38,033 nucleotides of DNA from Sphingobacterium sp. (GTDB taxonomy: Bacteria > Bacteroidota > Bacteroidia > Sphingobacteriales > Sphingobacteriaceae): contig JALAGS010000015.1 in the NCBI GenBank assembly GCA_022712315.1, forward strand, positions 1 to 38,033, in the 5' to 3' direction. The notes below the pieces were generated by a model. That model saw only the letters and a program-made list of their open reading frames with translations. It was not told the DNA's origin and did not search any database. Shown piece by piece: positions 24,880-33,727 of this stretch. The position numbers were made by a program, and so were the translations under genes. Positions within the stretch are counted from its first letter, which is position 1. Each line of letters opens with the position of its first letter.

Positions 24880-25386
24880 TTATTTCGCCACCCAAGCTGT
24901 AAAGAAATTAAGTACTTTTTCTTCATCATATCCTTTTCCTTTTTCTAGACTCCCACTCTCCTGCACATGCAATGTTTTTCCGTTTCTGTCTAGGACAATA
25001 AAAAATGGATAACCTAATTTATTTCCTTCGGGAGCATACTTCTGAAAAACAGCCTCATTTTTATTTTCCTTTGAGTAATTCAGGTGATAATAGAGAAAGC
25101 GAGTCTTCAACAACTTGTCTACACTTGCCGTTTTGTGGATATAATCATTAAATCTCAAACACCAAACACACCAGTTCCCCCCAGCTTGGATAATAATATT
25201 TTTCCTTTCTTTCTTTGCCTGAACTAATAACTGATCAATATCATTTTGCGCATTAGCATCTGGATTGTAAGGCTTTGAAAGTTCCTCGGCCGCAGCAGTC
25301 TGTTGTGAAAACGCTTTAGACTGTAAAACTACCGTTCCCAAAAACACAACAACTCCGCACAGCAATAATCTTATATTTCTCATCAT
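24880..25386 (-). CDS. Exported thioredoxin-like protein
   Basis: A 168-residue periplasmic thioredoxin-fold protein. The signal peptide covers about the first 28 residues (hydrophobic core LLLCGVVVFLGTVVL, cut near AFSQ). The redox motif is C73-V-W-C76 in GGNWCVWCLRF, and the cis-proline follows in LGYPFFIVLDRNGK. It resembles the thioredoxin_7/DUF255-like class rather than TlpA/ResA, which carry an extra insert. It probably reduces or isomerises disulfides or protects exported proteins. Two adjacent ATG codons (25384-25386 and 25381-25383) start the frame; either is possible. Single gene with its own terminator; no cytochrome-maturation genes nearby. Confidence 0.88.
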   Translation of the reverse strand: MMRNIRLLLCGVVVFLGTVVLQSKAFSQQTAAAEELSKPYNPDANAQNDIDQLLVQAKKERKNIIIQAGGNWCVWCLRFNDYIHKTASVDKLLKTRFLYYHLNYSKENKNEAVFQKYAPEGNKLGYPFFIVLDRNGKTLHVQESGSLEKGKGYDEEKVLNFFTAWVAK

Positions 25387-25846
25387 GAATAAATTAAATA
25401 GTAATCTAAAATTACAAAATCATTTGCCCAAACCAAAACATAAGCAACATATAATGGTTAAACATGATATAGCTATCGACCATAAAAACATCCACGATCA
25501 CACAGCATACACTTTGATCGGATCGTTAAACATGATCAGACAGCGCAGATGCTGCCTTAATTATTCAAATTGTAGCGATTATCAAATACTCTTTATTGGC
25601 GAGGAAGAAAAAAACACAGCTTATTGAGATTCCCTACGGAGCCGTTGGCAAAAACAGAAAAAACTTATTTTTATTAAAATCAAAACAATAAAAAACAAAA
25701 CAAAACAAAACAAAAACAAACATCATATCTTAACATAAATATTATTTAATTTCTTTTAAAATTTAATAAATATACCATAACTTAGTAATAAGGAAGCGGA
25801 AAAACGAGTATACAAGATTCACCATAAAAGACCAAAACGAAACAAA
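25387..25846. other. 460-base gap upstream of glpD, no clear gene
   Basis: Very AT-rich DNA. It includes a short (CAAAA)4 tract at 25696-25715 and several AT-rich partial inverted repeats. A 57-codon frame (25454-25627, plus strand) has a His/Lys/Cys-rich, unfamiliar product and no start signals; I do not call it. The promoter of the glp operon should lie in 25630-25840; TAACTTAG near 25780 is a weak candidate. Confidence 0.5.
25696..25715 (+). repeat. (CAAAA)4 simple repeat
   Basis: Four perfect copies of CAAAA, flanked by imperfect copies, about 130 bases upstream of glpD. Short pentanucleotide tracts can vary in length, but four units is near chance for such AT-rich DNA. Confidence 0.6.
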
Positions 25847-27424
25847 ATGAAACACCAAGAATTCAAAAGGTCAAAACTGATAGAAAAAATAAGAGACACG
25901 AGCGCGTGGGATGTTATCGTAATAGGCGGCGGTGCCAGCGGCTTAGGTGTTGCATTAGAAGCCTTAAGCCGAGGTTTCAAAACAATTTTGCTGGAGCAGG
26001 TTGATTTTGCAAAAGGCACTTCAAGCAAAGCAACAAAGCTTGTCCATGGTGGTGTTCGCTACTTGGCTCAGGGTGATATCGCTCTGGTTAAAGAAGCACT
26101 TCATGAAAGAGGTTTACTTCAAAAAAATGCACCGCATCTAGTCAAAAACCAATCATTTATCATACCCAATTACAGTTGGTTCGATGGTCCATTCTATACT
26201 ATCGGAATGAAAATATATGATCTTTTGGCCGGTAAATTAAGTCTGGGAAAATCTATCCATATCAATAAAGAAGAAACACTTAGCCGCATAAGCACTGTTA
26301 GACCAAAAGGTTTATATGGTGGTGTAGTTTATCAGGATGGGCAATTTGACGACTCAAGACTTGCCCTCAATGTAGCCCAAACCTGTATACAGATGGGCGG
26401 TGTCGCACTGAATTATGTCAGGGTAAATAACCTAACAAAGGACAGCAATGGACGGATTAATGGTGTAATCGCTAATGATACTGAAACCGGTGAAGTTTTT
26501 ACGATACAAGGTAAGACGATAATCAATGCAACAGGCATATTTGTCGATGATATCTTAAAAATGGATAGACCGGAGGCAAAACAAATGGTACGTCCTAGCC
26601 AAGGAGTCCATCTCGTATTTGACAAATCATTTCTCCCGGGAGATGATGCTATCATGATTCCAAAAACAGATGATGGACGTGTTCTTTTCCTAGTCCCCTG
26701 GCACAATCGGGTCATTGCAGGAACAACAGACACCCCGATTGATGAACACAGCCTTGAACCCGTTGCTTTGGAACAGGAAATCGATTTTATTTTGAAAACT
26801 GCAGGGCGCTACTTGACGAAGCAACCAACAAGAGCAGATGCGTTGGCGGTATTCGCCGGTCTTCGTCCGTTGGCTGCCCCTACTGGCAACTCCAATAAAA
26901 CCAAAGAGATCTCACGAAGCCACAAGGTAATCGTCAGCGACTCTAAATTACTCACTTTAACAGGCGGAAAGTGGACGACATTCCGTCGAATGGGGCAAGA
27001 TACAATCGACAAAGCGATAAAAATTGGCTGTTTACCGCAAAAAGAAAGTCGATCGGCCACACAAAAGATTTATAGTGCCATTCCGACATCAGACAGAAGC
27101 AACCACCTCTATATTTATGGAGCTGACCAAGAAGCTATCCATGCATTAGCCCAGGAAAATCCTGAATGGAACGAAAAATTAATAGCACATCTTGAATTCA
27201 AAAAGGCAGAGGTTGTCTGGGCGGCACGCAATGAGCTTGCCAGAACCGTGGAAGATGTGCTGTCCCGTCGTGTACGCATGCTCTTTCTGGACGCAAAAGC
27301 TGCAGTTGAAGCAGCTCCTGAGGTCGCGAGATTACTCGCGCAGGAACTGGGTAAGGATGAAAATTGGCAAAATGATCAAATAGAAAACTTTCAAAAAGTG
27401 GCAAAAAATTATATCTTGAAATAA
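25847..27424 (+). CDS. glpD: Glycerol-3-phosphate dehydrogenase, FAD-dependent
   Basis: A 525-residue flavoenzyme that oxidises glycerol 3-phosphate to dihydroxyacetone phosphate and passes electrons to the quinone pool at the inner face of the cytoplasmic membrane. Seen: Rossmann motif [47 protein letters not shown] (GlpD signature region), [33 protein letters not shown] near the end of the FAD domain, and a C-terminal helical domain with [20 protein letters not shown]. Length is usual for the aerobic enzyme. First gene of glpD-glpK-glpF with gaps of 28 and 9 bases. No glpR-type repressor gene is nearby. Confidence 0.96.
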   Translation: MKHQEFKRSKLIEKIRDTSAWDVIVIGGGASGLGVALEALSRGFKTILLEQVDFAKGTSSKATKLVHGGVRYLAQGDIALVKEALHERGLLQKNAPHLVKNQSFIIPNYSWFDGPFYTIGMKIYDLLAGKLSLGKSIHINKEETLSRISTVRPKGLYGGVVYQDGQFDDSRLALNVAQTCIQMGGVALNYVRVNNLTKDSNGRINGVIANDTETGEVFTIQGKTIINATGIFVDDILKMDRPEAKQMVRPSQGVHLVFDKSFLPGDDAIMIPKTDDGRVLFLVPWHNRVIAGTTDTPIDEHSLEPVALEQEIDFILKTAGRYLTKQPTRADALAVFAGLRPLAAPTGNSNKTKEISRSHKVIVSDSKLLTLTGGKWTTFRRMGQDTIDKAIKIGCLPQKESRSATQKIYSAIPTSDRSNHLYIYGADQEAIHALAQENPEWNEKLIAHLEFKKAEVVWAARNELARTVEDVLSRRVRMLFLDAKAAVEAAPEVARLLAQELGKDENWQNDQIENFQKVAKNYILK

Positions 27425-27452
27425 TACTAAAAATAACCAGCAATACTCAATT

Positions 27453-28952
27453 ATGGAACAGCAATACATCTTGGCAATGGATCAAGGCACAACTAGCTCC
27501 AGAGCAATAATTTTTGATAAAGACAGAAATATAGTCTCCATTGCCCAGAAGGAATTCACGCAAATATTCCCGCAACCGGGATGGGTCGAACACGATCCAC
27601 ATGAAATCTGGTCAACGCAGGCGGGTGTCACCGCGGAAGCCACCACAAAGGCAGGATTAAATGGTAAAAATATTGCCGCCATTGGCATAACCAATCAACG
27701 CGAAACTGTCGTCGTCTGGGACAAAGAAACCGGAAAACCCATTTATAATGCCATTGTTTGGCAAGATAAACGTACAGCAGATTATTGCGACGAACTACGC
27801 CGCTCCGGAAAACATGATATGATCCAGGAAAAAACAGGTCTGATATTAGATCCTTATTTTTCCGCTACCAAAATCAAATGGATTCTGGACCATGTAGAGG
27901 GTGCCCGGGAAAAAGCACAAAACGGAGAATTAATCTGTGGAACCATCGATACTTGGCTCGTATGGAACCTCACCCGAGGCGACGCTCACATTACCGATGT
28001 CACCAACGCTTCCCGTACCTTACTGTTTAATATCCACAGGATGGAATGGGACAAGGAACTTCTTGAATTGTTTGACATCCCCCCTGCCATGCTTCCGCAG
28101 GTAAAAGAAAGCAGCGAAATATATGGAGAATCCCGGACGACCATTTTTGCACACAAAGTCAAAATAGCAGGAATTGCTGGCGATCAGCAGGCCGCACTTT
28201 TTGGACAGCAATGTATCGAGAAAGGAATGGTAAAAAATACGTACGGAACGGGATGCTTTATGTTAATGAACATCGGCGGTAAACCAATCCGATCAAAGAA
28301 CAACCTTTTAACAACCGTTGCATGGAAAATCAACGGAAAAACAGAATACGCCTTGGAAGGCAGCATATTTATCGGCGGCGCACTCGTCCAATGGTTACGC
28401 GATAATCTTAACATTATCTATAAGTCGGCCGACGTTGAACAACTGGCACTTACCGAAAAAGATAATGGTGGCGTCACCTTTATCCCAACGTTTGCAGGAC
28501 TGGGAGCTCCATACTGGAATGCCCGTGCACAAGGCACTTTATTTGGACTTACGCGCGCAACGACCAATGGTCATATAGCACGCGCCTCACTAGAAGCGAT
28601 CTCCCTACAGACTCGAGATGTCCTCCAGGCAATGGAAGCTGATAGCGGCATACCTATCAAAGAATTACGTGTAGACGGCGGTGCAACAGCAAATAATCTA
28701 CTCATGCAAATCCAGGCCAATGTACTCAATAGCAACGTTGTGCGCCCTAAAATTACGGAAACAACCGCCTTGGGTGCAGCGTATCTCGCAGGGTTAGCAG
28801 TAGGATTCTGGAAAGATGAGGCGGAGATATCAAAGTTTTGGGCACAGGATCGTATATTTGAACCCGAAACCGAGCAAGAAGAGCAAACAAAAAAGATCAT
28901 TAAGCTCTGGACCAAGGGAATCAAAGCATTACAATACTGGACTGAAAACTAA
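27453..28952 (+). CDS. glpK: Glycerol kinase
   Basis: A 499-residue FGGY-family kinase making sn-glycerol 3-phosphate from glycerol and ATP in the cytoplasm. Seen: phosphate-1 loop [11 protein letters not shown] near the N-terminus, [24 protein letters not shown], the substrate-loop region [34 protein letters not shown], and the two FGGY signatures [18 protein letters not shown] and [17 protein letters not shown]. Length matches E. coli GlpK (about 502). It provides the substrate of GlpD, encoded upstream, and traps glycerol entering by GlpF, encoded downstream. Confidence 0.97.
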   Translation: MEQQYILAMDQGTTSSRAIIFDKDRNIVSIAQKEFTQIFPQPGWVEHDPHEIWSTQAGVTAEATTKAGLNGKNIAAIGITNQRETVVVWDKETGKPIYNAIVWQDKRTADYCDELRRSGKHDMIQEKTGLILDPYFSATKIKWILDHVEGAREKAQNGELICGTIDTWLVWNLTRGDAHITDVTNASRTLLFNIHRMEWDKELLELFDIPPAMLPQVKESSEIYGESRTTIFAHKVKIAGIAGDQQAALFGQQCIEKGMVKNTYGTGCFMLMNIGGKPIRSKNNLLTTVAWKINGKTEYALEGSIFIGGALVQWLRDNLNIIYKSADVEQLALTEKDNGGVTFIPTFAGLGAPYWNARAQGTLFGLTRATTNGHIARASLEAISLQTRDVLQAMEADSGIPIKELRVDGGATANNLLMQIQANVLNSNVVRPKITETTALGAAYLAGLAVGFWKDEAEISKFWAQDRIFEPETEQEEQTKKIIKLWTKGIKALQYWTEN

Positions 28953-28961
28953 CCAATAAAC

Positions 28962-29702
28962 ATGAACCATTATTTAGCAGAATTTATCGGCACAACGCTC
29001 CTCCTTCTTTTAGGTAATGGCGTTGTGGCCAACGTTATCTTGAAAGGCACAAAAGGGGAAAATGGAGGATGGATTGTAATCACGACTGCATGGGCATTGG
29101 CAGTCTATGTAGGTGTCGTATTTGCAGGCCCTTATACGGGGGCACATCTCAACCCTGCAGTAACCATTGCCGTCGCGCTTAATCATGGCCTTCCCTGGAT
29201 GGAGGTCCCAGGCTATATCCTTGCTCAAATTGCTGGTGGCTTCTGTGGCGCTATGCTAACTTACATCATGCACAAAGACCATTTCGATGCAACCGCGGAT
29301 CCCACCACCAAACTTGGCGTTTTCGCTACCATACCTAACATCCGAAATACATCGACAAATCTGGCAAGTGAGATTATCGGAACCTTTGTCTTGATTTTTG
29401 TCATTTTCTTCATAACAGGTCAAGATATGACCATTGATGGAAAAACGGTACCAATAGGTATGGGCTCTCTTGGCGCTATACCTGTCGCATTTCTAGTATG
29501 GGCCATCGGCCTATCATTAGGTGGTACGACAGGATATGCGATCAATCCTGCCCGGGATCTAGGTCCACGCTTATTCCACGCGTTTTGGCCAATCAAAGGA
29601 AAAGGAAGCTCCGACTGGTCCTATGCATGGATCCCAATTGTGGGACCGATTCTAGGTGCTATTTTAGCCTTTGCACTCTATACATGCATAAAACCCATCT
29701 AG
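28962..29702 (+). CDS. glpF: Glycerol facilitator (aquaglyceroporin)
   Basis: A 246-residue MIP-family channel with six predicted membrane helices and two half-helices. First NPA motif in GAHLNPAVTIAVA, second in GYAINPARDLGPR; the Asp after the second NPA-Arg is the mark of glycerol-conducting channels as opposed to water-only aquaporins. It admits glycerol by diffusion for phosphorylation by GlpK. It starts 9 bases after glpK and ends the operon before a strong shared terminator. Confidence 0.96.
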   Translation: MNHYLAEFIGTTLLLLLGNGVVANVILKGTKGENGGWIVITTAWALAVYVGVVFAGPYTGAHLNPAVTIAVALNHGLPWMEVPGYILAQIAGGFCGAMLTYIMHKDHFDATADPTTKLGVFATIPNIRNTSTNLASEIIGTFVLIFVIFFITGQDMTIDGKTVPIGMGSLGAIPVAFLVWAIGLSLGGTTGYAINPARDLGPRLFHAFWPIKGKGSSDWSYAWIPIVGPILGAILAFALYTCIKPI

Positions 29703-29722
29703 CCGAAATAGTTATTCTTACG

Positions 29723-29769
29723 GTAAACTAAAAGGGGGATTCAATTTGTGAATCCCCCTTTTAGTTTAC
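29723..29769. terminator. Bidirectional terminator between glpF and the aminolipid operon
   Basis: A perfect 20-bp stem: 29723-29742 pairs with 29750-29769 around a 7-base loop; it contains AAAAGGGGGATTC on one arm and ends at the stop codon of the convergent gene. Confidence 0.95.
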
Positions 29770-30728
29770 TATCCTCGCTTAGGCTTTCTATGACCGTATT
29801 CACGATCCCGCTCAAACGTATTCATATGACGTTCCTTTTTCACAGGATACACATCGTCGATCACAATCAGTATACCTTTTTCTTCGACTGTACCAAACTC
29901 ATTATTACGTGCTGTACCGAATGATTTCATGGTAGGTGACAGGTTCATATAAGTGTTTATCAAAGGTGGAATATTCTCTCCCAATGCTCTTACATGACTG
30001 TTTAATACCTTATATCCCTCTTTATAATCCAGTCCATCAAACACGCCAACAAAACGTTCGTAATCGTTCTTGATTTCCAATTCAGGAAGTGGGAGCACCA
30101 GTTTATCATGATCAGGGAAATAATAGTCCATAAAATAAAGTAACATATCCCGTGCATCTTTATTATAATGCGGATACATAGTCACTTTACCAAAGAGGTA
30201 TTTTATTTCTGGATTCAGCATTACCAAAGCTCCTAAACCATCCCAAAGATTATCCAATGAAAAAATTCCTTTTCTATTGTCAATAGCCGGTTGGTATTTA
30301 GGCTGCACAAAAGATCTTCCCAACTCAATCGTATAAGGTAGATATTCATTCGTAAACAATTCGGAAAACTGAAAATAATGTGCGGTTGATAAATTGGGCA
30401 CACCATTTACTTCACCAGCCTCAGCACATTTGATGACACGGTAACCGGCAACCACTTCTTCGTCTTCGGGATTCCATGCGATCAACTGATCGTAACAATC
30501 TTCGCATGTGTCATTTTCATCGATATCAATTGAAAGTCCTGTACCTCCTCCTGCTCCACGAAAAGTCAACTCCCGCAAGCGCCCAATTTCACGCATGACA
30601 TTTGGCGAATTATGATAGTTGATTAAGTATATCTCGTTATTTCCATTGTTGGTATATCGTAAGAAGACCTCTTTATTCAATTCGGTCTTCAATAATTCTC
30701 TATCAACTGGAGGTATAATTTCTTGCAT
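29769..30728 (-). CDS. GNAT-type N-acyltransferase, OlsB/GlsB-like (aminolipid synthesis)
   Basis: A 319-residue acyltransferase of the OlsB-type GNAT family. By analogy with GlsB of Bacteroides and OlsB of rhizobia it should attach a 3-hydroxy fatty acyl chain, supplied on acyl carrier protein, to the amino group of glycine, ornithine or another amino acid, giving a lyso-aminolipid. Seen: RELTFRGAGGGTG, VVAGYRVIKCAEAG, PYTIELGRSFVQPKYQP and LWDGLGALVMLNPEIKYLFG, the conserved core of this family; the acidic Cys pair in EDCYDQL is not a metal site I recognise. The first ATG (30726-30728) is used. The gene is five bases downstream of a PlsC-like acyltransferase gene, the expected partner for the second (O-)acylation. 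Confidence 0.85.
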   Translation of the reverse strand: MQEIIPPVDRELLKTELNKEVFLRYTNNGNNEIYLINYHNSPNVMREIGRLRELTFRGAGGGTGLSIDIDENDTCEDCYDQLIAWNPEDEEVVAGYRVIKCAEAGEVNGVPNLSTAHYFQFSELFTNEYLPYTIELGRSFVQPKYQPAIDNRKGIFSLDNLWDGLGALVMLNPEIKYLFGKVTMYPHYNKDARDMLLYFMDYYFPDHDKLVLPLPELEIKNDYERFVGVFDGLDYKEGYKVLNSHVRALGENIPPLINTYMNLSPTMKSFGTARNNEFGTVEEKGILIVIDDVYPVKKERHMNTFERDREYGHRKPKRG

Positions 30729-30733
30729 AAATT

Positions 30734-31567
30734 CTATTTTTCTTGAGCCAATCCATAAACCCTTCTTTTCACTTCCTCAGCCCAAGTTTTTTCGTTTTTT
30801 GATTGATCAAACGCTGTATAAGGGATTCTTTCTCCTATTATAATATTGACGGTATGCCCCCGTTGGGCAAACATTTCATCAGGTAAATATAACATTTCAA
30901 TGTTTACCTTGAGACCTAATTTCTGTCTAAGCCTTGCAAAATTATAAAAAAACTTAGAGTTTTTACCGTCAATCAACACCGGAATGATATCTTTTTTATA
31001 TTTTTTTGCTTTACTGATGAAACTCTTTTTCCATTCTAGGTCTTCAATACGACCATCATTTTGCTTTCTGGAAACCAAGCCTGCAGGAAATACCAACAAC
31101 GCATCGTCTGCTCCATAGGCCTCCTCAATCGCAGAGATAGCCTGCTTCCCCTGACCACCTAACTTATTGACACCGACAAACAAAGGCCTCAAATTACCTA
31201 TATTTAAAAGGATGTCATTGACTAAAAATTTCACATCGCGTCTATATTTACCTATTGCATGCATAAATGCAATACCATCCAATCCTCCCAACGGATGATT
31301 GGATGCAAAAATAACTGGTCCCGATACCGGAATATTTTCTGCTCCATATAAATTGACCTTAACATCCAGATCGTTGATCAATGCATCAACAAAATCCAGC
31401 CCCTGAAGATCTGCAAAGCGCGTCATAATATCATTTATCTCGTCTTCATGAATAGTCCTTTTTAAATAATTAAGTAAAAAAGAAGGAATCCATTTAGCAA
31501 GGCCCGCATTTTTTTTGTGAATAACTTCACGTATATCAATAAACTTTTTACTTTCGCTTGTGATCAT
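30734..31567 (-). CDS. PlsC-like O-acyltransferase, OlsA/GlsA-like
   Basis: A 277-residue lysophospholipid-acyltransferase-family protein, predicted to add the second acyl chain to the lyso-aminolipid made by its neighbour. Seen: motif I is FASNHPLGGLDG, so His91 and Asp97 are separated by five residues, not the usual four of HX4D; the third motif is FPAGLVSRK instead of FPEGT; DIIPVLIDGKNSKFFYNFARLRQKLG follows. These deviations are seen along the whole motif set and suggest a distinct subfamily rather than decay. I use the ATG 31565-31567; a TTG one codon upstream is possible. No signal peptide; probably membrane-associated at the cytoplasmic face. Starts a two-gene operon divergent from the CBS protein. 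Confidence 0.83.
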   Translation of the reverse strand: MITSESKKFIDIREVIHKKNAGLAKWIPSFLLNYLKRTIHEDEINDIMTRFADLQGLDFVDALINDLDVKVNLYGAENIPVSGPVIFASNHPLGGLDGIAFMHAIGKYRRDVKFLVNDILLNIGNLRPLFVGVNKLGGQGKQAISAIEEAYGADDALLVFPAGLVSRKQNDGRIEDLEWKKSFISKAKKYKKDIIPVLIDGKNSKFFYNFARLRQKLGLKVNIEMLYLPDEMFAQRGHTVNIIIGERIPYTAFDQSKNEKTWAEEVKRRVYGLAQEK

Positions 31568-31666
31568 CAATCTTATAATTGCAATTAAAAATACTGCTCC
31601 CCCATTTAGGCTCGATTACAAGCCTAATCCAATTCGCTGACAAAAATAATAACAGAATGCTGATAA

Positions 31667-31697
31667 AAGTACAATTTTAAAGTTTAAAATTGTACTT
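31667..31697. promoter_or_regulatory. Perfect 31-bp palindrome between divergent genes
   Basis: AAGTACAATTTTAAA (31667-31681), one base, then its exact reverse complement (31683-31697). It sits between the divergent aminolipid operon and the CBS gene, where no terminator is needed, so an operator is likely. A second repeat, TGCAATA (31701-31707) / TATTGCA (31720-31726), follows directly. Confidence 0.5.
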
Positions 31698-31809
31698 ATT
31701 TGCAATAATGTGATCTTTCTATTGCACTTCCTCTTTAAGCTCGACAAACCATTAAATAATTAAGCGTAAATCTGATCCTACAAAATTTCTTTTCAGCTAG
31801 TTTTTTTAT

Positions 31810-31817
31810 TAAGTTTG
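31810..31817 (+). promoter_or_regulatory. -7 box directly before the CBS gene
   Basis: TAAGTTTG matches TAnnTTTG, three bases before the ATG at 31821, so a transcript from it would be nearly leaderless. The -33 match is poor; another promoter may exist. Confidence 0.3.
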
Positions 31818-31820
31818 AGT

Positions 31821-32483
31821 ATGCTAATAGGTCAATTTCTTTCAAATGCTGATTTCAGTATTCAAAATGCTGATTCAATACAACAAGCGCTAGAGAAGCT
31901 GCAAGATATGCTTTGTAAAGAATTAGTCGTTTTAAATGGAGACGACTATATTGGCTTGGTCAATGAAACCATCCTATTGGACGCCGAAGATGATGAAGCG
32001 CCGATTTCATCCATCAAGATTAATACAGCCCCAATACAGCTAAAATTTAATCAGCACCCTTATGACGCCTTAGTGATGGTAACTGTATATAATAGTACAA
32101 TCATTCCTGTGCTGGATCAGGAAAACAAATATATAGGCGTATCCACACAGCTAGATATATTAAAAGCGATCAGTTCGATTCAATCGCAGAATGAATCTGG
32201 GGCTATTATTGTCCTGGCAATCGGACTGCATGATTTTTCGCTTTCACAAATTGCACACCTTGTGGAAAGTGACAATTGCAGAATCCTCAATTGCGCGACC
32301 AAAATAAATTTGGACAGTGACAATATTGAAGTTACTCTTAAAGTCGACAAGTCAAATATCAATGCATTACTGAATTCATTTCTAAGACACAATTATTTAA
32401 TTCTAGAAACCCATAATACCGTTGCTGCATTTGACGACACGGCCGACCGTTATCAGCAGCTTATGAATTACATTAACATTTGA
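31821..32483 (+). CDS. CBS-domain protein
   Basis: A 220-residue cytoplasmic protein with a pair of CBS motifs in the N-terminal part (about 1-130: LSNADFSIQNADSIQQALEK, then TAPIQLKFNQHPYDALVMVTVYNSTIIPVLDQENKYIGVST) and a C-terminal part of about 80 residues resembling an ACT-like fold (GAIIVLAIGLHDFSLSQIAHLVE...). CBS pairs usually bind adenine nucleotides. I place the start at ATG 31821-31823; an in-frame TTG at 31815 is part of the -7 box. It is followed 49 bases later by nadK, an arrangement common in Bacteroidota, so an adenylate-sensing role for the NADP or envelope genes may be guessed at. Confidence 0.85.
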   Translation: MLIGQFLSNADFSIQNADSIQQALEKLQDMLCKELVVLNGDDYIGLVNETILLDAEDDEAPISSIKINTAPIQLKFNQHPYDALVMVTVYNSTIIPVLDQENKYIGVSTQLDILKAISSIQSQNESGAIIVLAIGLHDFSLSQIAHLVESDNCRILNCATKINLDSDNIEVTLKVDKSNINALLNSFLRHNYLILETHNTVAAFDDTADRYQQLMNYINI

Positions 32484-32511
32484 TTAGGATTATTTTTTTT
32501 TCTCATCTTTG
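32479..32511 (+). promoter_or_regulatory. Promoter of nadK
   Basis: TTTG (32479-32482), 21 bases, then CATCTTTG (32504-32511), matching the Bacteroidota consensus except for C at the first -7 base. It overlaps the 3' end of the CBS gene. Confidence 0.5.
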
Positions 32512-32532
32512 CGCCAATAAATTAAAAACAAT

Positions 32533-33417
32533 ATGAGAATCGCAATATATGGAAGAGAGTTTCAGCCCTCTGTTATACCACATGTGAAACACTTATTTGA
32601 ATATCTTGTCGATAAAAATATTGAAATCTGGGTGTATAATCCATTTCACGAATTTCTGATATCGCAATTCGAATGTGACTTTAACTTCTCCACATACCAT
32701 ACATACCAGGAAATCAAAGATCATATTGACATCATGTTGAGTCTGGGCGGAGATGGGACCATGTTATCTGCAGTTTCCCTCATTAAAGATTCGGGAATCC
32801 CAATTGCAGGAATAAACTTCGGACGTCTGGGCTTTTTAGCTTCCATTAATAAAAATGACTTTGAGAATGCGATCGACGATATATTGAACCAACGTTTTAG
32901 TATACAGAAGCGTGTGTTACTCTCCGTGGAATCTGAACAGGCTAATTTGTTTCAGGGCAATCACTATGCGTTAAATGATATCACCGTATTTCGTTATGAC
33001 AGCTCGGCCATGATTACTGTCAATGCGCGCATCAATGGTGAACTGCTCAACTCCTACTGGGCAGATGGCCTGATTATCGCTACACCGACCGGATCTACAG
33101 CTTATTCGTTAAGTTGCGGCGGGCCAATTATTATGCCGGAGAGCGGTAACTTTGTGATTACACCCATTTCACCGCACAACCTCAATGTTAGACCTATTGT
33201 CATCTCGAATCAGTTTACCCTTGAATTGGAAATAGAAAGCCGGAGCAATCAATACATTCTTAGCTGTGATTCCAAAAACGAGTCCATTGATACATCTGTA
33301 AAATTGACGATTAAACAAGCTCCATTTACCATTAACCTTATTCGGCTCCCTCACGAAAGCTTTTTCAGCACACTGCGGGAAAAATTGCTTTGGGGCATTG
33401 ATGTTCGAAACTATTAG
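32533..33417 (+). CDS. nadK: NAD kinase
   Basis: A 294-residue enzyme making NADP from NAD and ATP. Seen: the GGDGTML motif (SLGGDGTML near residue 76) with catalytic Asp, GINFGRLGFLA, ALNDITVFR with the conserved Asn-Asp, DGLIIATPTGSTAYSLSCGGPI, and a C-terminal ILSCDSKN segment with Ser-Cys-Asp. Length is normal. The next intact gene is uppS, after a 310-base stretch holding a broken frame. Confidence 0.96.
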   Translation: MRIAIYGREFQPSVIPHVKHLFEYLVDKNIEIWVYNPFHEFLISQFECDFNFSTYHTYQEIKDHIDIMLSLGGDGTMLSAVSLIKDSGIPIAGINFGRLGFLASINKNDFENAIDDILNQRFSIQKRVLLSVESEQANLFQGNHYALNDITVFRYDSSAMITVNARINGELLNSYWADGLIIATPTGSTAYSLSCGGPIIMPESGNFVITPISPHNLNVRPIVISNQFTLELEIESRSNQYILSCDSKNESIDTSVKLTIKQAPFTINLIRLPHESFFSTLREKLLWGIDVRNY

Positions 33418-33452
33418 CCTTGAAATAGCCTCACAAGGTTAACATGGTTTGA

Positions 33453-33611
33453 AGGAGAGCACGGAATCTGACCGGTTACGATGTTTCGGATAATCTTTCT
33501 ACATATTGTACTTCTGTATTTCCAATTAAAAATCGATATTTGGAAGAATTAAAGGAAGATGGAATCAGAATATTCCTAAATAGAAATCCAAATGCAATAA
33601 TTAATCAATGA
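33453..33611 (+). pseudogene. Open-frame remnant between nadK and uppS
   Basis: The 310-base stretch 33418-33727 has no intact gene. It holds a 52-codon open frame lacking any start codon at its front (preceded by ATG-GTT-TGA), with the protein-like C-terminus RYLEELKEDGIRIFLNRNPN and stop TGA at 33609. It may be the 3' end of a lost gene; chance is possible because the DNA is AT-rich. In many Bacteroidota a DUF6089-type gene sits at this position; the fragment does not visibly resemble it. Confidence 0.3.
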
Positions 33612-33727
33612 AACATACGTTAAGACAAACAGCAATCATTGATAATGATGCAAAAAACCAAAAATAGGATTTAAAACGCCGAAATAGCATTTACGACTAG
33701 GGTGTTAATTTATTGAAAACAGCAAAA

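Noticed and set aside
25454..25627. 57-codon frame upstream of glpD
   Set aside because: His/Lys/Cys-rich product without family features or start signals; not supported beyond being open.
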